From NCBI GenBank assembly GCA_948146395.1, contig OX411543.1, positions 66,723,474-66,787,473 of the forward strand: 64,000 nucleotides of DNA, read 5' to 3'. A model generated the notes under the pieces. That model made no database searches. It was not told where the DNA came from and worked only from the letters and a program-made list of their open reading frames with translations. Of this stretch, positions 23,949 to 36,622 are shown piece after piece. Each line of letters opens with the position of its first letter. Positions within the stretch are counted from its first letter, which is position 1. A program made the position numbers and the translations under genes. Origin of the DNA: Fragum whitleyi (taxonomy: Eukaryota; Mollusca; Bivalvia; Cardiida; Cardiidae).

Positions 23949-25129
23949 AAGGCCCTCTTTTTTTCAGTAAAACGTTTATTTTTGTTTTAGGCCTAAGTTT
24001 AAACCCACTTAAAGCTGATAGCTATAAAACACATATATGTTGATAGACCTTACACATGTACACAATTACAATTGCCAAGGAAATTTGATCAATTGCATTT
24101 GCATAATGTGCATTCAAAATTTAAAATTGCACTAGTTTTTGTAATTTAACTCGGGTAAAAATGCCTCGTTTTTTTAGAAACTACCCGATGATTTTTTCTT
24201 ATTTTCCGATATGTTTATAAACTATATTTTTACTTTCTTTGGTAAAAATTCAGCAAACCTTTCCATGCAAATAAGAATATTTTTCGTCATTTCATACGGA
24301 CCGTTCCTAATTTAATGACGATTAAAACCTATTTTTACCTTTAAATTTAATGATCAAGGCATTCAATTAATATCAAATGTTGAAAAGCAGCTAAGTTATG
24401 AAATTTTACCGTCATAATTCTACTTTATTTCCATAAGCAGAATCTTACGGAAACCGAACTTTTTAAAAAACGCGAAAAAAGAGTCGTAAAATGAACGAAA
24501 ACCTACTGCCGGTTTATTGAGTCAGGAGGCCGCTGTCCATTGCCATCTTAATCGTGAACCAACAAATTCATTTATGGCTAAGACGAAAGAATATTTATAT
24601 TTAATCTTAAACAACGAATCTTGGGAAATAAATTGCTTTCTTTTGAAACACAAGTGATTTTAGTGCATACCCATTATAGTGCAAGAAGAGATGAATTTGA
24701 CTCCTGCTATTTAGATATATTAAAATCTGTTAATTCCTACTCGGGTTTGCACAAGCTTTAATTGGAATGAATAACAGGTTACAGGGAACTATTACATTTT
24801 CTGTTGTCTACCATTATAACAAAAGTCTGAATAGCTCATCAACAAAATTTCACGGGAAGTCGAGCTTTATTTCAAATTTAAGAAAATAGACCATTTCAAA
24901 TATAGCATGAGCCCTTTTATCATTGAGTACTGACGTTATTTATAACATAACCCTTCCCACTCACCAAATTTCACAGTCGATTCCGGAAAATACCCCACTG
25001 TCTGGAAAATGCCTCACAAAACCCGAAATAGATTCTCACCTCTCCCATTTTGCATCTAACTTGTAAAAATAATGTTAATCTCCAAAACAAAATTACCATA
25101 ATTGATCTCGACTATTGTTTGCCAAAACG
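23949..25129. other. Non-coding interior of the inverted repeat
   Basis: AT-rich, no gene recognised. Confidence 0.3.
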
Positions 25130-25295
25130 GTTTTGATCCCGGGCTCAGACATAGGTTTGAGCTATGGCTTGTATTGTTGTGACTTCTTCTCTCGATTTTG
25201 GGTCGTGTTAATGCGAAAATTATACGTGCTAAAACGTACCAGTTAACATGTGTATTTAAAATGAGTTAATTTTACAAAAAGAATGTACTAGTACG

Positions 25296-25326
<31 letters not shown>

Positions 25327-25745
25327 TCAATGTTTTTAAAAGGTGCAAACGACAATGTGTATACGTTTCTAATCTTTCGTCAAACAATGCATGTGATTGT
25401 TTTAAAATCAGATTCTTATCGTATACATCTTTTTTATAATATGACCAAAAGGAGCACCCCTAGGTTGTAGGTCCCTACCATCCATTAAGCAGTCTGGTCA
25501 GAGTATTTACTTGTTTTTTTTTCCCTTTTCGAAGACAGTAATATTTTACGACACTTTGTCTATTTTCAGTATAAAAATATTTTCAAAATTAAAAAAAGAC
25601 TTCACATTGCAAACTTTACTTAAGAATGAATTATATTGTAAATAAATAGGTTTGACTCAATCAAATCACCTTTGAAGTAAGTTTGGCTGAACTCGGAATT
25701 TAAACGGTTAAATTGATACAGTTAATCAGAATCAAAGTAAGTTTC
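25130..25745 (-). repeat. Right arm of a diverged inverted repeat
   Basis: Reverse-complement partner of 21325-22215, without the SINE found there. At the position corresponding to the SINE there is only an A/T-rich run (about 25261-25325 including TTTGTTTG repeats), so it serves as an approximate empty site. Confidence 0.75.
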
Positions 25746-26090
25746 TCCGTCCATACACATAAAGAACATCTTTGAGAGGCAAATAAACAAAATGGAACAA
25801 ATACCATTTAGTGCGTCCTTCGACGCTTAAATATACTATTGTATGCCTAAGTTCCATCTGTACTGTGATGTCCCTAAATATAAAAAAAAATAATAATGAT
25901 AATAATAGCAATTATTAGTTTCAAAGAAAATTAATACTTTTATCAGCTGGTCGTGTTTGAAGGAAGCATTTGTATGTCCGGGACGTATAGTCTCGATGTA
26001 AGATAAGGAATAAGATAAGAAGACATCACGTCATTTCCACGTAAACAAATACGTTTACCAAGCAAAACCCATATTAAATCATTCACTGAC
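25746..26090. other. Intron side of exon C, nothing recognised
   Basis: Sequence immediately downstream (minus strand) of exon C. No second Amt exon is visible. Confidence 0.35.
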
Positions 26091-26235
26091 CTGATTGCAT
26101 TGTAAATATAATAAACGTCGAAGATAGAATCCATATTGAGTCCGTCTGTGGATCACGCTGTACTTCGTCCGAGGTGACAGCCATTTCTTCCAAACACTTC
26201 ATACAAAATGAACAGTTTTCATCGACACAAGACAT
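26091..26235 (-). CDS. Ammonium transporter (Amt) first exon, copy C
   Basis: Minus-strand exon from ATG at 26235 to donor GTCAGT at 26090/26089, 48 codons plus one base (phase 1). The start is chosen because it aligns with copies A and B (M-S-x-V-x/M-S-V-E). It ends DSIWILSSTFIIFTMQSG, the first Amt membrane helix. The N-terminus resembles copy A most (F-C-x-K-C-L-E-x-M-A), keeps the C-x-x-C pair (C11, C14), and has an N-C-S sequon at N7. No stop or frameshift breaks it, which argues against long neglect. No downstream Amt exon was recognised in the 22 kb before copy B. As for the others, alternative first exon or partial duplicate. Confidence 0.78.
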
Positions 26236-28920
26236 CTTGAGTCCTTCTTTAGTCTGTCTATGTTGAAAACGAGTTCATTTGCTCATATCAAACCAAAATC
26301 ATGAAAATGACTTGGGGTTCCTGATAAGAGAAAGTCAAATCTGAAAATAGCATTTATCTTGCAAACCCAACACATTTCGAACTTATCATAATTATCTCGG
26401 CGAGACAATTCCTATGTGTACCAACTATTTAGGGTTCGAAGAAAGAATATAGAAGAATTTCCACTCTATTATGGCATATACTACTTTCTCCTGAACCATG
26501 TGATCCACGCGTTTATCTTCTTTGTCACTGGTTTTGCACATTTCCCTTGAGGTTCAAAACTATTTTCCAATCTCGTTTTAATTGACCACGGGATATAAGA
26601 AGTAATTTACTAAATGACCTTTAAAGAAGTAATTCATTGCTGAAAGGTTTGGCTTTGATTTAAACGTGTATCCTTTCATTTCCGCTAATAGTATCAGCAT
26701 CGACATTTAAATGTACTACAAATTTGCTAAAATATCAACACAAAAAAGGCAAATACAACTACACATTGTCCGTATTTGGTATAATTCAATCAAAGAAGAA
26801 CACACGACGATGAGAGATGTTTGCATGCTCTAAAATAGAAACGCGTTTATATTTCCATCCCACAATTTTGACTTTATATACTAGGCATGTATGTTGCAGC
26901 TGTTTTCAACGTTAAATAAGTTGCTGTAATTGCGCCAGTACTATTATCCCTACCATATATCCACTATCGCCCATACTTTACAAAACGTTAGATTACTGTT
27001 GATACCACCGGCCAACTAATTGAGAACTATGTATTTCCAATATTTTCCTTGTCATATCGCATAAGCTTTCATTATTAATTCACAGATGGATTCGATATCA
27101 TCATGTCATCTGATCACAATGATGATTAAATTGAGTCGATTTAACAAAGTTGCCCAAACTTGTTGCTTTTATAACAGTCATTAACTGTTAAATTCAACAA
27201 AATAATTAATACATGGAAAGTGTATCGTATGGGTTCTTTTAATAAGAAAAAATAGTAACATGTGTCAATTTGAAATTGATATCTAGTGGAAAATTATTTC
27301 AAAAATCAAACAATATACTTCAATTCATTTAAAACGCTTGAACAAAGTAATATGTATATTTGGGTAAATGAATATATTCTTCTTTTTTTCGAAATTGATG
27401 TGATTTGGTTTCTTTTCAGCGAATTTAAAATTTACAGATAGTGATAATTTTCCTAAAGAGAATGGCACGTCTCTTTTTCCATCTCTCTCTTTCTTTCTTC
27501 CCCTCTCTTTCTCTCTCTATCTTTATTTCATAGAGAAAAAATTGATACGTCGCATGATAAAGAGGACTTCTGCTTCATTTTGCTTTGAAATTCCCGATAG
27601 TATTGTTTAATCAAACGAACAAAAGAATACGTCTACTTAGACTTTTATCGTCGTGTGATAACCATCTTAATTGACAACGTGTAAGATTTAATGTAAAAAC
27701 TAGGTAGATAATTACAGCGGCTTTAAGAAAATGTGTCGGAAAAATAATTAAATCCTTGTTTAGATCTAATAGGACGTCATTGGATTTGTTTTCTCAACAT
27801 TTTTACATTGTTTGCCAATCATGCTGGTATAGTATCACCTAATAATAAACTCGAGAAGCAATTTTAGAACTTGACCTTGACATTTATTTTGAAATTAACA
27901 AAACCTTCTTTCATATGGCACAACTTAATCGACCAATTTTGTCAATTAATGTTGAAAAAATAATGGCTGCGCATCGATACGATCTGGGGCGTATTGTTGT
28001 ACAGTTGGTCGACTGTCTGTTCGTCTTTCTGTCGGTCAAGGCCATGTTACAGGGACAAGGTCATTTGTCAAGGTCAAAAAATGAAAAAAATGCTGTTTTG
28101 GGTACATTTCGAACACTTCTTGTAAGACTAAGGTGAAGTGAGATACCGATCAAGTGCTGAGAATGTTGAGAATATTGTCATGCTAAATAAAAGTGCTGAA
28201 TTATTTTTGTATTTACACACAAAAAAATATTTCCAGATAACATATAGTTAGCAGTCTAATTAAGAGGTATTTCTTTCAGGGAGCAAATAAAACAAAACTA
28301 AAGCGCTGAAAGTAGTGATGTTGGACGTTTCTGTTGGCATACTAGAGTGATTGTTCCATTCGTTGCGAAAAGAGAAATTGTTCATGTAGAATTACGATAA
28401 AAGGAACATGACCTAAAATACGCAAATTTCCGACCTTTTTTGCATGTCCAAATTATTCTAAAGGAAAAATGGTAGGATACACTGCAGAAATGATACATTT
28501 TCATGAATATTATGTTTGCTGTTGATATCAAATATTGAAATTGGTATTATTAGATGAATATTTCTAATTATGTTCATTCATCATTAATATAGGCACCGAA
28601 TGTCAGCGTTATGCTACCTTTTCTTAAATATCACATCATCAGCTTGTACTCGCAACTTTTTTAAAAGTAACGACAGAGAGAGAGGGGGGAGAGATAGAGA
28701 GAGAGAAGGACAGAGAGACAGAGAGAGAGACTGAGAGACCATTTGGACATTTTATTCTATAAAAAGTATACAATGCTTCCGGCCCATAAACAGCATTTAC
28801 ACAATCAGTTAGCACAAATAATTTACAAAAAATACGAAAATATCAGATATCGTCAGTTTAGTTCTAAACCCATGTAACCACAGCTATAGTTACTAATTTC
28901 ATAACCAGACCGTTCATATA
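26236..28920. other. Non-coding; CT-rich and GA-rich low-complexity tracts
   Basis: Candidate upstream region of exon C. A CT-rich tract lies near 27475-27525 and a GA/CAGA-rich tract at about 28675-28740. A short repeat fragment near 27960-28090 (GTTGGTCGACTGTCTGTTCG, CAAGGTCATTTGTCAAGGTC) looks like the end of a degraded dispersed element. No gene. Confidence 0.45.
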
Positions 28921-29932
28921 CGAGGGGGTCTCAAAAAATTCTGAGACAAATGCAATCTTATATTTTTTTATCATACATTGGATTTGATGAAACTGTCAGT
29001 AATTATTTGTATGGATGTGAGTGCTAATTGTACAAGCATGCAACTAAATATGACTACGCATCTGTTAAGAAACCGTCGCTATGGAAACCGAATAATGCGC
29101 TTTCGGGTCACTTTAAGTTTATAACTCGCTGCTGCGAAAGAAAATCCTACAAAACGTGCAATACACAAGCGATTTGAAAAAAAGATCAAATTAAGTTGAG
29201 TTGAATTTTCATTAAGTGTACGTACAACCATGATGTAAGCTTAAGAAGACTTGACGCTGGAAGAAGTCTCATAAACCAGAGGACATTATTTTTTCGGAAA
29301 AAAACGTACTGTTGGGGTACTTGAAATGGTAATAACAGTTATTATATTTTATGTTTTAATAGAAGGCCGTGTATTTCACTGGTATTGTGTCTCAATTTTT
29401 ACAATACGATGTAAAAATCAAAATTGAATTTCTCAACATCAATTCTGGAGTTGTTGTATTCAAAAGCTATCGAAGATTGATAACTGTGTTTTCTCCTGTG
29501 TGATAATGTAATGCGTTTAGAGTGGAAAAGGAATTGTCTTTCATAAACGTTATCGCACAACTCGAGCATCCATCTTTTCAACGAATTTTACTTGAACTAG
29601 TTATATGTATTTATGAAGCTATTCACTGGTCTTTTGGGGTGATTTAATGGGTGAAACCTTATGGGAGTTAACAGTAATAACATAAATAGTATTGCTGAAA
29701 AAAAAGCAACCAAGAGTGGGTCTGACGTTCATGACGTCAATACTTTGCCTCAAGACGCCGAATCTATCTCACTTCAATTTGACATGGAATTTGGCATGTT
29801 CATGCTAATCTACCGAATTTTGGTAAATTCATAATCCGAAGGCATACAATTCTCTTCATGGAATTTCTTAGTCGTTATACATCTACGAAAGAAATTATGA
29901 TTAAGGTTTCAAAACTTTTTGAACACCCCTCG
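28921..29932. mobile_element. mariner-like element, degraded
   Basis: Ends read CGAGGGGGTCTCAAAAAATT (left) and, on the minus strand, CGAGGGGTGTTCAAAAAGTT (right). Both sit directly inside TA. The 1.0 kb length and TACGAGGG...CAAAAAGTT termini fit a mariner-like element. No intact transposase frame remains; the longest frames (29399-29581 minus, 29858-30040 plus) show no DDD/DDE context. Confidence 0.75.
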
Positions 29933-30657
29933 TATGTAAAGTTAGTTATTCGTAATCAACATAGGTTAAGTCATTTGGTATCTGTACCTAAAATTTTAGT
30001 TGAAATACATAATAACAACGCATATGTAACAAAATATTAATGTACATTGTATTATTTTGAATATGGAGTAAGAGGAAAAAGCTTGAACATGTCCTATAGT
30101 CTACATAATATGAATAGAGGGTTCCAGTTTATCTACATCGACGCATAATCTCCGATCAAGAATAATGTTTAATGATCTTTTTTCAGACTATTCGACCACG
30201 CAAGGCTATTTGGAATTTGAGTTTACAATTAAACAAATGTTCTTGCGTTTAAATTATCATAAGAATGGAAGGACGTTCCCCATCCTCGGTCCGAAATAAT
30301 GCATCTATCGGAAATTAATCAGTTCTTTTTGTAATCTCATTTTAATCTCCTTTTCCTGATAAAGCGGTACATTTTCCCGTTTAATCAACCATTATTAATC
30401 CGTTTTCCTGTAAGAAGTGACTGAAGGATTATCTAAATGAAAATCATGTTTGAGTATTATGATTCAAAGAGGATAAATATATTTTCTAGGTATAAGTAAC
30501 CATGGACTATATGATGACTTAAGGCAAGAACTGTGTCATTCATTTCTAGCTGCATTGATCGCTAATGTTCCAACTTTTCAGAGACAAACTTGCGTAACCA
30601 AAGCAGATCTAGAAATGTCGTCAAGCAAAATAATAACCTTGTAGCGCTCTGTCTTAA
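29933..30657. other. Non-coding, nothing recognised
   Basis: No gene or repeat identified; the TTAA at 30654-30657 is the left target of the next element. Confidence 0.3.
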
Positions 30658-31624
30658 GGTTCATGTAAAGTGTTTGAGACCCAATATTTAGGGCACTTCA
30701 TTAGCCAAGAAAAAGCAGTATGTCCAGGTATATTATATATCAAAATGAAGCTATTCGTGAGCACAAGCAGCTAGGCAACATAAGACCGCCATAGCTATAG
30801 CGGTTTAGCCAAAACATTGTGGAAAAGGGTCATTTTGTACAGAACAAGCAACTGCAAGACGGTTGCATGAAATTGCCCCATATTTTAACAAAGTACAGTC
30901 TGAAGTACAATCCAGGTAGTGCTACAACCTTAGATATAAAACTAAGTCTCAAAAGGCTCTTTTGAAACAATCAATTTCCATTTATTTTGTCAACATACAT
31001 GTCAAACCGGTTTGGTCTGTTTTCAAAATAGATGTAAGGTATGGTGCAACATCAAACCATAATATTGTGAAATATTTTCTGTGATTTATTTCAAATTATA
31101 GTTTTTTTTAATTCAATGATCTACAATATTACTATATATTCATCATTCTGTGAAATTGAAATTGATATATTGCTAAACAACCTTAAAGGTATATGAACAA
31201 TTAACGTCTATTTATGTTGTGATAACACACCATACCCTAAAAAGATCTACACGTTTACAAAATTAGAATGACATATTTGACATACGTGTTTATAAAATAA
31301 GTCAAAATATATTTCTTGCATAACTACGTTTTGGGGCTGAGTTTTATACCAATGGTTGTAGCACTACCTGGATGGTACTTTAGGCTAGACTTTGTTAAAA
31401 TATGAGCCAATTTTATCCAACAGTCATGCAGATTCTTGTTCTGTACAAAATGACCCTTTGTCACAATGTTTTAGCTATACCGCTAAAGTTATAACAGTCT
31501 TATGTTTTTCAACTGCTTGTGCTCATAAATAGCTTCGTTTTGATATATAATATATCTGGACATACTGCTTTTTCTTGGCAACTGAATGCCCTTAAAATTG
31601 GGTCGAAAACACTTTACATGAACC
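30658..31624. mobile_element. Foldback element with TTAA flanks
   Basis: A 967-bp inverted structure. The left arm starts GGTTCATGTAAAGTGTTTGA, and the right arm ends with the reverse complement, AACACTTTACATGAACC. TTAA is present on both sides (30654-30657, 31625-31628). Arms of about 430 bp pair along most of their length (CAAGAAAAAGCAGTATGTCC, GTACAGAACAAG, GTGCTACAACC against their complements), leaving about 120 bp in the middle. The TTAA target suggests mobilisation by a piggyBac-like enzyme, though the termini do not match the classical CCC start. No coding capacity. Confidence 0.85.
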
Positions 31625-32519
31625 TTAAAGAAGTATAAGAAACAAGACCCTCCACTGTGAAAATTTGAAACTCATTCTAGGACTCGATCAACGCTCCATT
31701 TTACGCTTCCGAAGCACTCATACTCCAAAATCATTCAAAACGGTCCGAAATCGGTCGATAAGGCTTCAACCATTTTATGACCGCAATGGCCAGCGTGAAT
31801 TTTGAATTCCTGATTTACAGTTTGGTGGGGTACATATAAGTCAACGACCGCTCTTGCTGTGGAACGTTTGGCTTACGTTAAAAAAGGAAAGACGCAAATA
31901 GTTCCTGTAAATAAGGTTTTTTTTTTAAATGTGCGTATTAATATGTGGATTAATATTATTAACTATTGTTTAAACATCATTACTTTTTAAAATTGTTTTA
32001 AAATGAGTGTATTGATACTCGAATTGTTTTACAACGTTTAAATGAAAGACGCAAATAAAATCAAAGTACTGAAAGTACTGATAAGTTGGAATGCTTTCAA
32101 GAGTCGGTGACCTCAAGCCACTAACGAAGCTGACTCCTCCTACCCACCACAGGTGATCACATAATACGTCTCGTCTTTTTACGGGCGCATATTAATTAAT
32201 GTATTCAACATCGAGAGACGCTTAATCCTGAATCTCTATACATGCCTGAATCTGATGAAAGATAGATGATAAAAAGGATGAAAATGATACGGACCATACA
32301 GCCGACTAATGGACGCACAGGCCGACACTTATACACTCAAAGCAGTTTTTATGTTATTTTTCAAATGACTTCTAACCTATTTGAGTTATCAATTACATTT
32401 TTAGTTAGAATTGTCACAAAGTTGACATCAACAATTGCATTGTCCTTGATGAAAAGCTTCATTCGCAGGGAAGTCTTTTACTTCATGAGTTGGAATCTCA
32501 AGGCAATTTTTGGACGAAG
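31625..32519. other. Non-coding, nothing recognised
   Basis: No gene seen; a frame at 32266-32577 overlaps the following repeat and lacks motifs. Confidence 0.3.
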
Positions 32520-32854
32520 TGTAATTCTGGCTTCGACCTTCGTGACTCCAAAATTTGGCACTTTCTTGGGTCATTGACAACATTTGTGTCAAGTTTTATG
32601 ATTTGGGACAACTGAATGTTCAGTTAATTAGAGTGGAAACTGTTAACAGTTAAAGTTTACTTATGACCTTGACATGTGTGACCCCGAAGCAATAGGGCAT
32701 TACCTTTAGGTCATTGGAAAAACTTGTATAAAGTTTCGTTTTTGCAGGTCAATTGCCCCTCCGTTCGGCTAGCGGAAAGCAAAAGGTCAATGAACTGACA
32801 GACAGACATGATGAAATCAATATATGCTCCTCTACTTCTGAGTTGGGGGTATGA
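32520..32854 (+). repeat. Dispersed repeat fragment with GACAGACAGACA end
   Basis: Two diverged units (CGACCTTCGTGACTCCAAAA and CTTGACATGTGTGACCCCGA, each followed by GGTCATTG and AAGTTT), then AAAGGTCAATGAACTGACAG and a GACAGACATGATGAA end. This is the same general layout as the other tandem-core repeats. Confidence 0.55.
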
Positions 32855-32993
32855 TGGTGCTCTTAAACGTGTTCATGCGCAAGAATTTGAAGAAAACAAG
32901 CTGAACTAATAGGTTTGTTTCAAATGGCAAATTATCTTGGCGATGGGATGCAATTGGGCAAAGATATTCATTATTCCATTGAAGATGTGGTGA

Positions 32994-33095
32994 CCAGGGC
33001 CCCGTTTTACTAAACGTCGTACGACAAGATTTGTCGCAGGATTATCGTGAGACCGACTTACGACATCTTTTGCGTTTTACTAAAAATCGCAGATT
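32994..33095 (+). repeat. Left inverted terminus of a putative 6.3-kb element
   Basis: CCAGGGCCCCGTTTTACTAA starts at 32994 and is mirrored at 39322. A second GTTTTACTAAA copy follows about 70 bp inside, as it also does on the right side. Confidence 0.65.
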
Positions 33096-34869
33096 TTTTT
33101 CCTCTTGCGATTTCTCGCGATTATCGCAGAAAGCGGGCTAAAATGTACGACTGGGTCAGGGCAGTCGTAGCTCGATCGCAAATAGCGGAAAGCGGTATAC
33201 GCAACTTTCAAACAAGTTATTTAACCAACGAAAAGTCAATGAGCGCTCTTAAAATTATTTTGACATTAAAAAGAATTGATCTAGCAATATGAATTCTTAA
33301 ATAAATCATATTTTTTATATTTGGAAAAGGTTGATCGGACATCTAAAAATTTATCGAGAACTTGAAGAGAAAATTTCAATTATTTTATCGCGGCTGGATT
33401 TTATCAAATAATTCTAATCTGATTTAAAACGACTAGAGTTTTTATTTGATAAAACATTTACAATTAACTTTGGAAATTGCTGAAGATGTTTTGTTTTAAA
33501 ATACTTTTTGATGGTTAAAAAAGGGAATCAACTGTAGATAATCACTTGATAATATCACCACCAAACCAGTGAAATTATTAAAAAAATCCTTGTTTAATTC
33601 ATTTCACTCAATTTATCGATATCTGAGCGGAGCCCAGCAAATTTTTATGACGTCATGATGATGATGCTAAGTAAATCAAGTACAAAATGGCGTACTTTAA
33701 GTAAATTTATCACAACACTACAGTTCGTCCCATTTTCACAATTCGAGAAAAAGAAAAATTGTTTTTCTAGTAAGAAAATTGGTAAGTGATTAAGATTTTT
33801 TCAAGTTTATTTGCCCCTCGTTATTTATCTCGCGTCGTCTGGTTCCCCTACCAACAGTTTCTGTCGTTTCGAACACCAGAAAAAAAAACTACTTCGTCGC
33901 TCAGGTTAACAAATCACATTTGAGCGCCACAGAGATGGTACCGTTCATAAGCAAGTAGATGGTATCTTTTGCATGTTTCAAACTTGTTGCGCTCAATTGT
34001 GCATAGTTATCCTGAACGCTGGGCTCATTTCATTCGAGCAACAATCTGCCAATCGCTCATATCATTTGCAACTTATGGGAGAGAACTTACGACGTATGTA
34101 ACAATAACTTTTGTCTGTTGTCGGATGGATATTAGCACCGTAGTTCCAGGTATGGACATCAGAAACACAAATTTCAAAGCCAAACGTTTTGCTGACTAAG
34201 TTATTCGAGTCTATTTGAAAATGAATGGAAACACGCACGAAATAGCAGTTTAGTTCCTCTTTCTTAGTTGAGCCTTGTTCAAATTTCGACGGATATAAAC
34301 TCGATATATATATATCGCCCCACCGTTTCCATACAACGGAAGTTGAATACGATGCACGGTTTTACGTACGTCGTAACGCTGAAATTGACAGATCGCTGCT
34401 GCCAAACAAAAATTAAAAGGCCAATCAAATCATTCGTAACACCGGAGGTACACTGTTGGACTCCATCATTTTGTACTATTTTCGTAGGTGGGAGACTTAA
34501 ACGTAACTACTAAATGCTATTCAAGCTGAAGTTACGTATAAATCGCCAACCAACGATTTTCTAGCGTGTCGGGGGTAAAGACGTGTATTCAGCGATCGAT
34601 TCACGAAAGCTTAGTTTGCAAATCAATCAACGGTGCCCTTAGCTCTAAAGTCCTAAGTGGCGTCACTCGAATTCCGATCAATGTATGGTTTCGAGGACCG
34701 TCGAGATATCTTCTTTTGAATAGTTTGAAAGAACTTCAAAACCTCTAGGCCGTAAATATGCGGTAGCCGCACGATGATAAGCTCGCATCATTACATTGTC
34801 ATCTATCGACAGCCATCGTTTCAAGCCAGTTGTGCCGTAAATATGACCTCGCATGTACACAAGAGTTTT
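33096..34869. other. Interior of the putative 6.3-kb element; no gene recognised
   Basis: Somewhat less AT-rich around 33.9-34.9 kb, with several short frames on both strands (33969-34199 plus, 34678-34860 minus). None has a motif I can name; a decayed transposase is possible but unproven. Confidence 0.3.
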
Positions 34870-35265
34870 CTAAGTTTTGACCATGGAAATTAGTTTTAAA
34901 CCAATTTTGGACTTAATTCAAATTCCTTATAGCACAATAAGGATAATCTTTCTGACAAGATTCTCTGAACATTTAACCCAAAGTGTGGCCTCTGCTGAAA
35001 ACATGAGGTTTGTCTAAATTCGACCCCGTGTCCGAGTTTCTGACCAAACATGACCGAATTTTCACTTAGTCTAAGATCTTAAAGAGACAAAAAGGTCTTA
35101 TAGAGACAAGAAATCTGACCAACGTTCTCTATAGTCGAGCTATAAATATAGCCTGTAGTGTACACACAGGATGTTGAAGAAAGACACAAAACGCATGACA
35201 GATGACCGACACAGCATGATCGCAATAGCTTACCTTGGTCACTTTGTGCTCAGATGAGCTATCAA
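34870..35265 (+). mobile_element. Hairpin-ended dispersed repeat, family 2, partial
   Basis: Only the 3' part is clear: GACAGATGACCGACACAGCA, then GATCGCAATAGCTTACCTTG, GTCACTTTGTGCTCAGATGAG and CTAT. It corresponds to the GAGCAC/GTGCTCAGGTGAGCTAA terminus of better copies, diverged. Confidence 0.5.
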
Positions 35266-35729
35266 GTCTACAAGCTTATTTATGGACAAAGGGACTCGGT
35301 GGCATACATTAGATTCTAAATACAGCAAGGAAATTGTCACAGGACAACTACCGTAATCATAGATTTCTTTTATAAACTGTGATACAATATGGCTACCAAA
35401 GCGTTTAACTACGACTTAACTAAGCTGTAGAAAAAAGGTTTGTATTACCCGGTAATATGTTTTCAAGCAGTAATGGAAACCTTTGACAGTATAACTGCTT
35501 TTCAGAATTATCCATAACTGGATAACCACCAGAATTCTTCTTTTTAATCTAGGATAAGTAAAACGATACAATGAATCATTTACATTAAAGAAATGAAGAG
35601 AGTTTTGTTGATCTGTATGTGTGATTAGGTATCTGACCTGTGACTCAATATTAAGGTAATATGGAGTTCGATGGTTTATAACATGCTGCTGTTGATGCAA
35701 TGACTTTATAACAGTCGCCTTATAACTAA
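35266..35729. other. Non-coding, nothing recognised
   Basis: A 94-codon minus frame (35416-35700) has no recognisable motif. Confidence 0.3.
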
Positions 35730-36480
35730 CAAGAGGCCCAAGAGGGCCTGTATCGCTCCACTGGCTTTAACATCATTAGACTTGCATTAAATGAATCTTT
35801 CTTTGAATGAAAACAACACTTTGAACTCTCTTAAGACCTACAATTTTTGAAAAGGGTCACAGAAGGAACATTCTGGTATAATTTCATAGAAATCAGCCCA
35901 GTGAATCAGGAGGAGATGTCCTTCAAAGAATTCGGGCTCAAAATAAGCCCCACCCTGCCACACTTATATTTATGGGCCAATCAAAATTTTGAGAGCAACT
36001 TTTGGAAAGGGTCTCCCAAGGAACATTCTGGTAAAGTTTCATTGAAATCGGCCCAATGTTTCAGCAGGAAATGTCGTTCAAAGATTTCCGGCTCAGATAA
36101 GCCCCGCCCTGCCACGCCCATATTTGGGGGTCAATCAAAATTTCTTTAACAATTTAGGTAAAGGGTCACCCTAGGAACATCCATGCCAAGTTTCATTGAA
36201 ATTGGCCCAAAGGTTTGGGAGGAGAAGATTTTTAAAGATTACAAAGTGAAAAAATGCCACGCCCTGCCACGCCCATATTTGGGGGTCAATCAAAATTTCT
36301 TTAACAATTTTAGAAGAGGGTCACCCAAGGAACATTTCTACCAAGTTTCATCAAAATCTGCCCATAGGTTTTGGAGGAGAAGATGTTTAAAGAAAAAGTT
36401 TACGCACGGACGGACGGACGCACGCACGACGGACACTACGTCATGACAATAGCTCGCTGGCCTTCGGCCAGTGGAGCTAA
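35730..36480 (+). mobile_element. Hairpin-ended dispersed repeat, family 1, complete
   Basis: Starts with AAGAGGCCCAAGAGGGCCTG and then GCTCCACTGGC. It ends CTGGCCTTCGGCCAG (hairpin), then GCCAGTGGAGC overlapping it, and CTAA. GCTCCACTGGC/GCCAGTGGAGC is an 11-bp subterminal inverted pair. Between are four internal units (AAGTTTCATTGAAATCGGCC, CCCCGCCCTGCCACGCCCAT, GGTCAATCAAAATTTCTTTA) and then ACGGACGGACGGACGC. Hairpin followed by CTAA recalls Helitron-like 3' ends, and subterminal inverted repeats recall Helentron-associated elements. The overlapping 87-100 codon frames are not genes. Confidence 0.85.
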
Positions 36481-36622
36481 AAATCATTATTCAACAACTT
36501 TATAAAAAGTAACCATATGATAGCCACACTTGTATTACCCCTATTGAATATATATAATCCTAATAGACCGAATACATATATTATAATATAGCTCAAATTC
36601 CTGATGTTCTGCACTATATATA

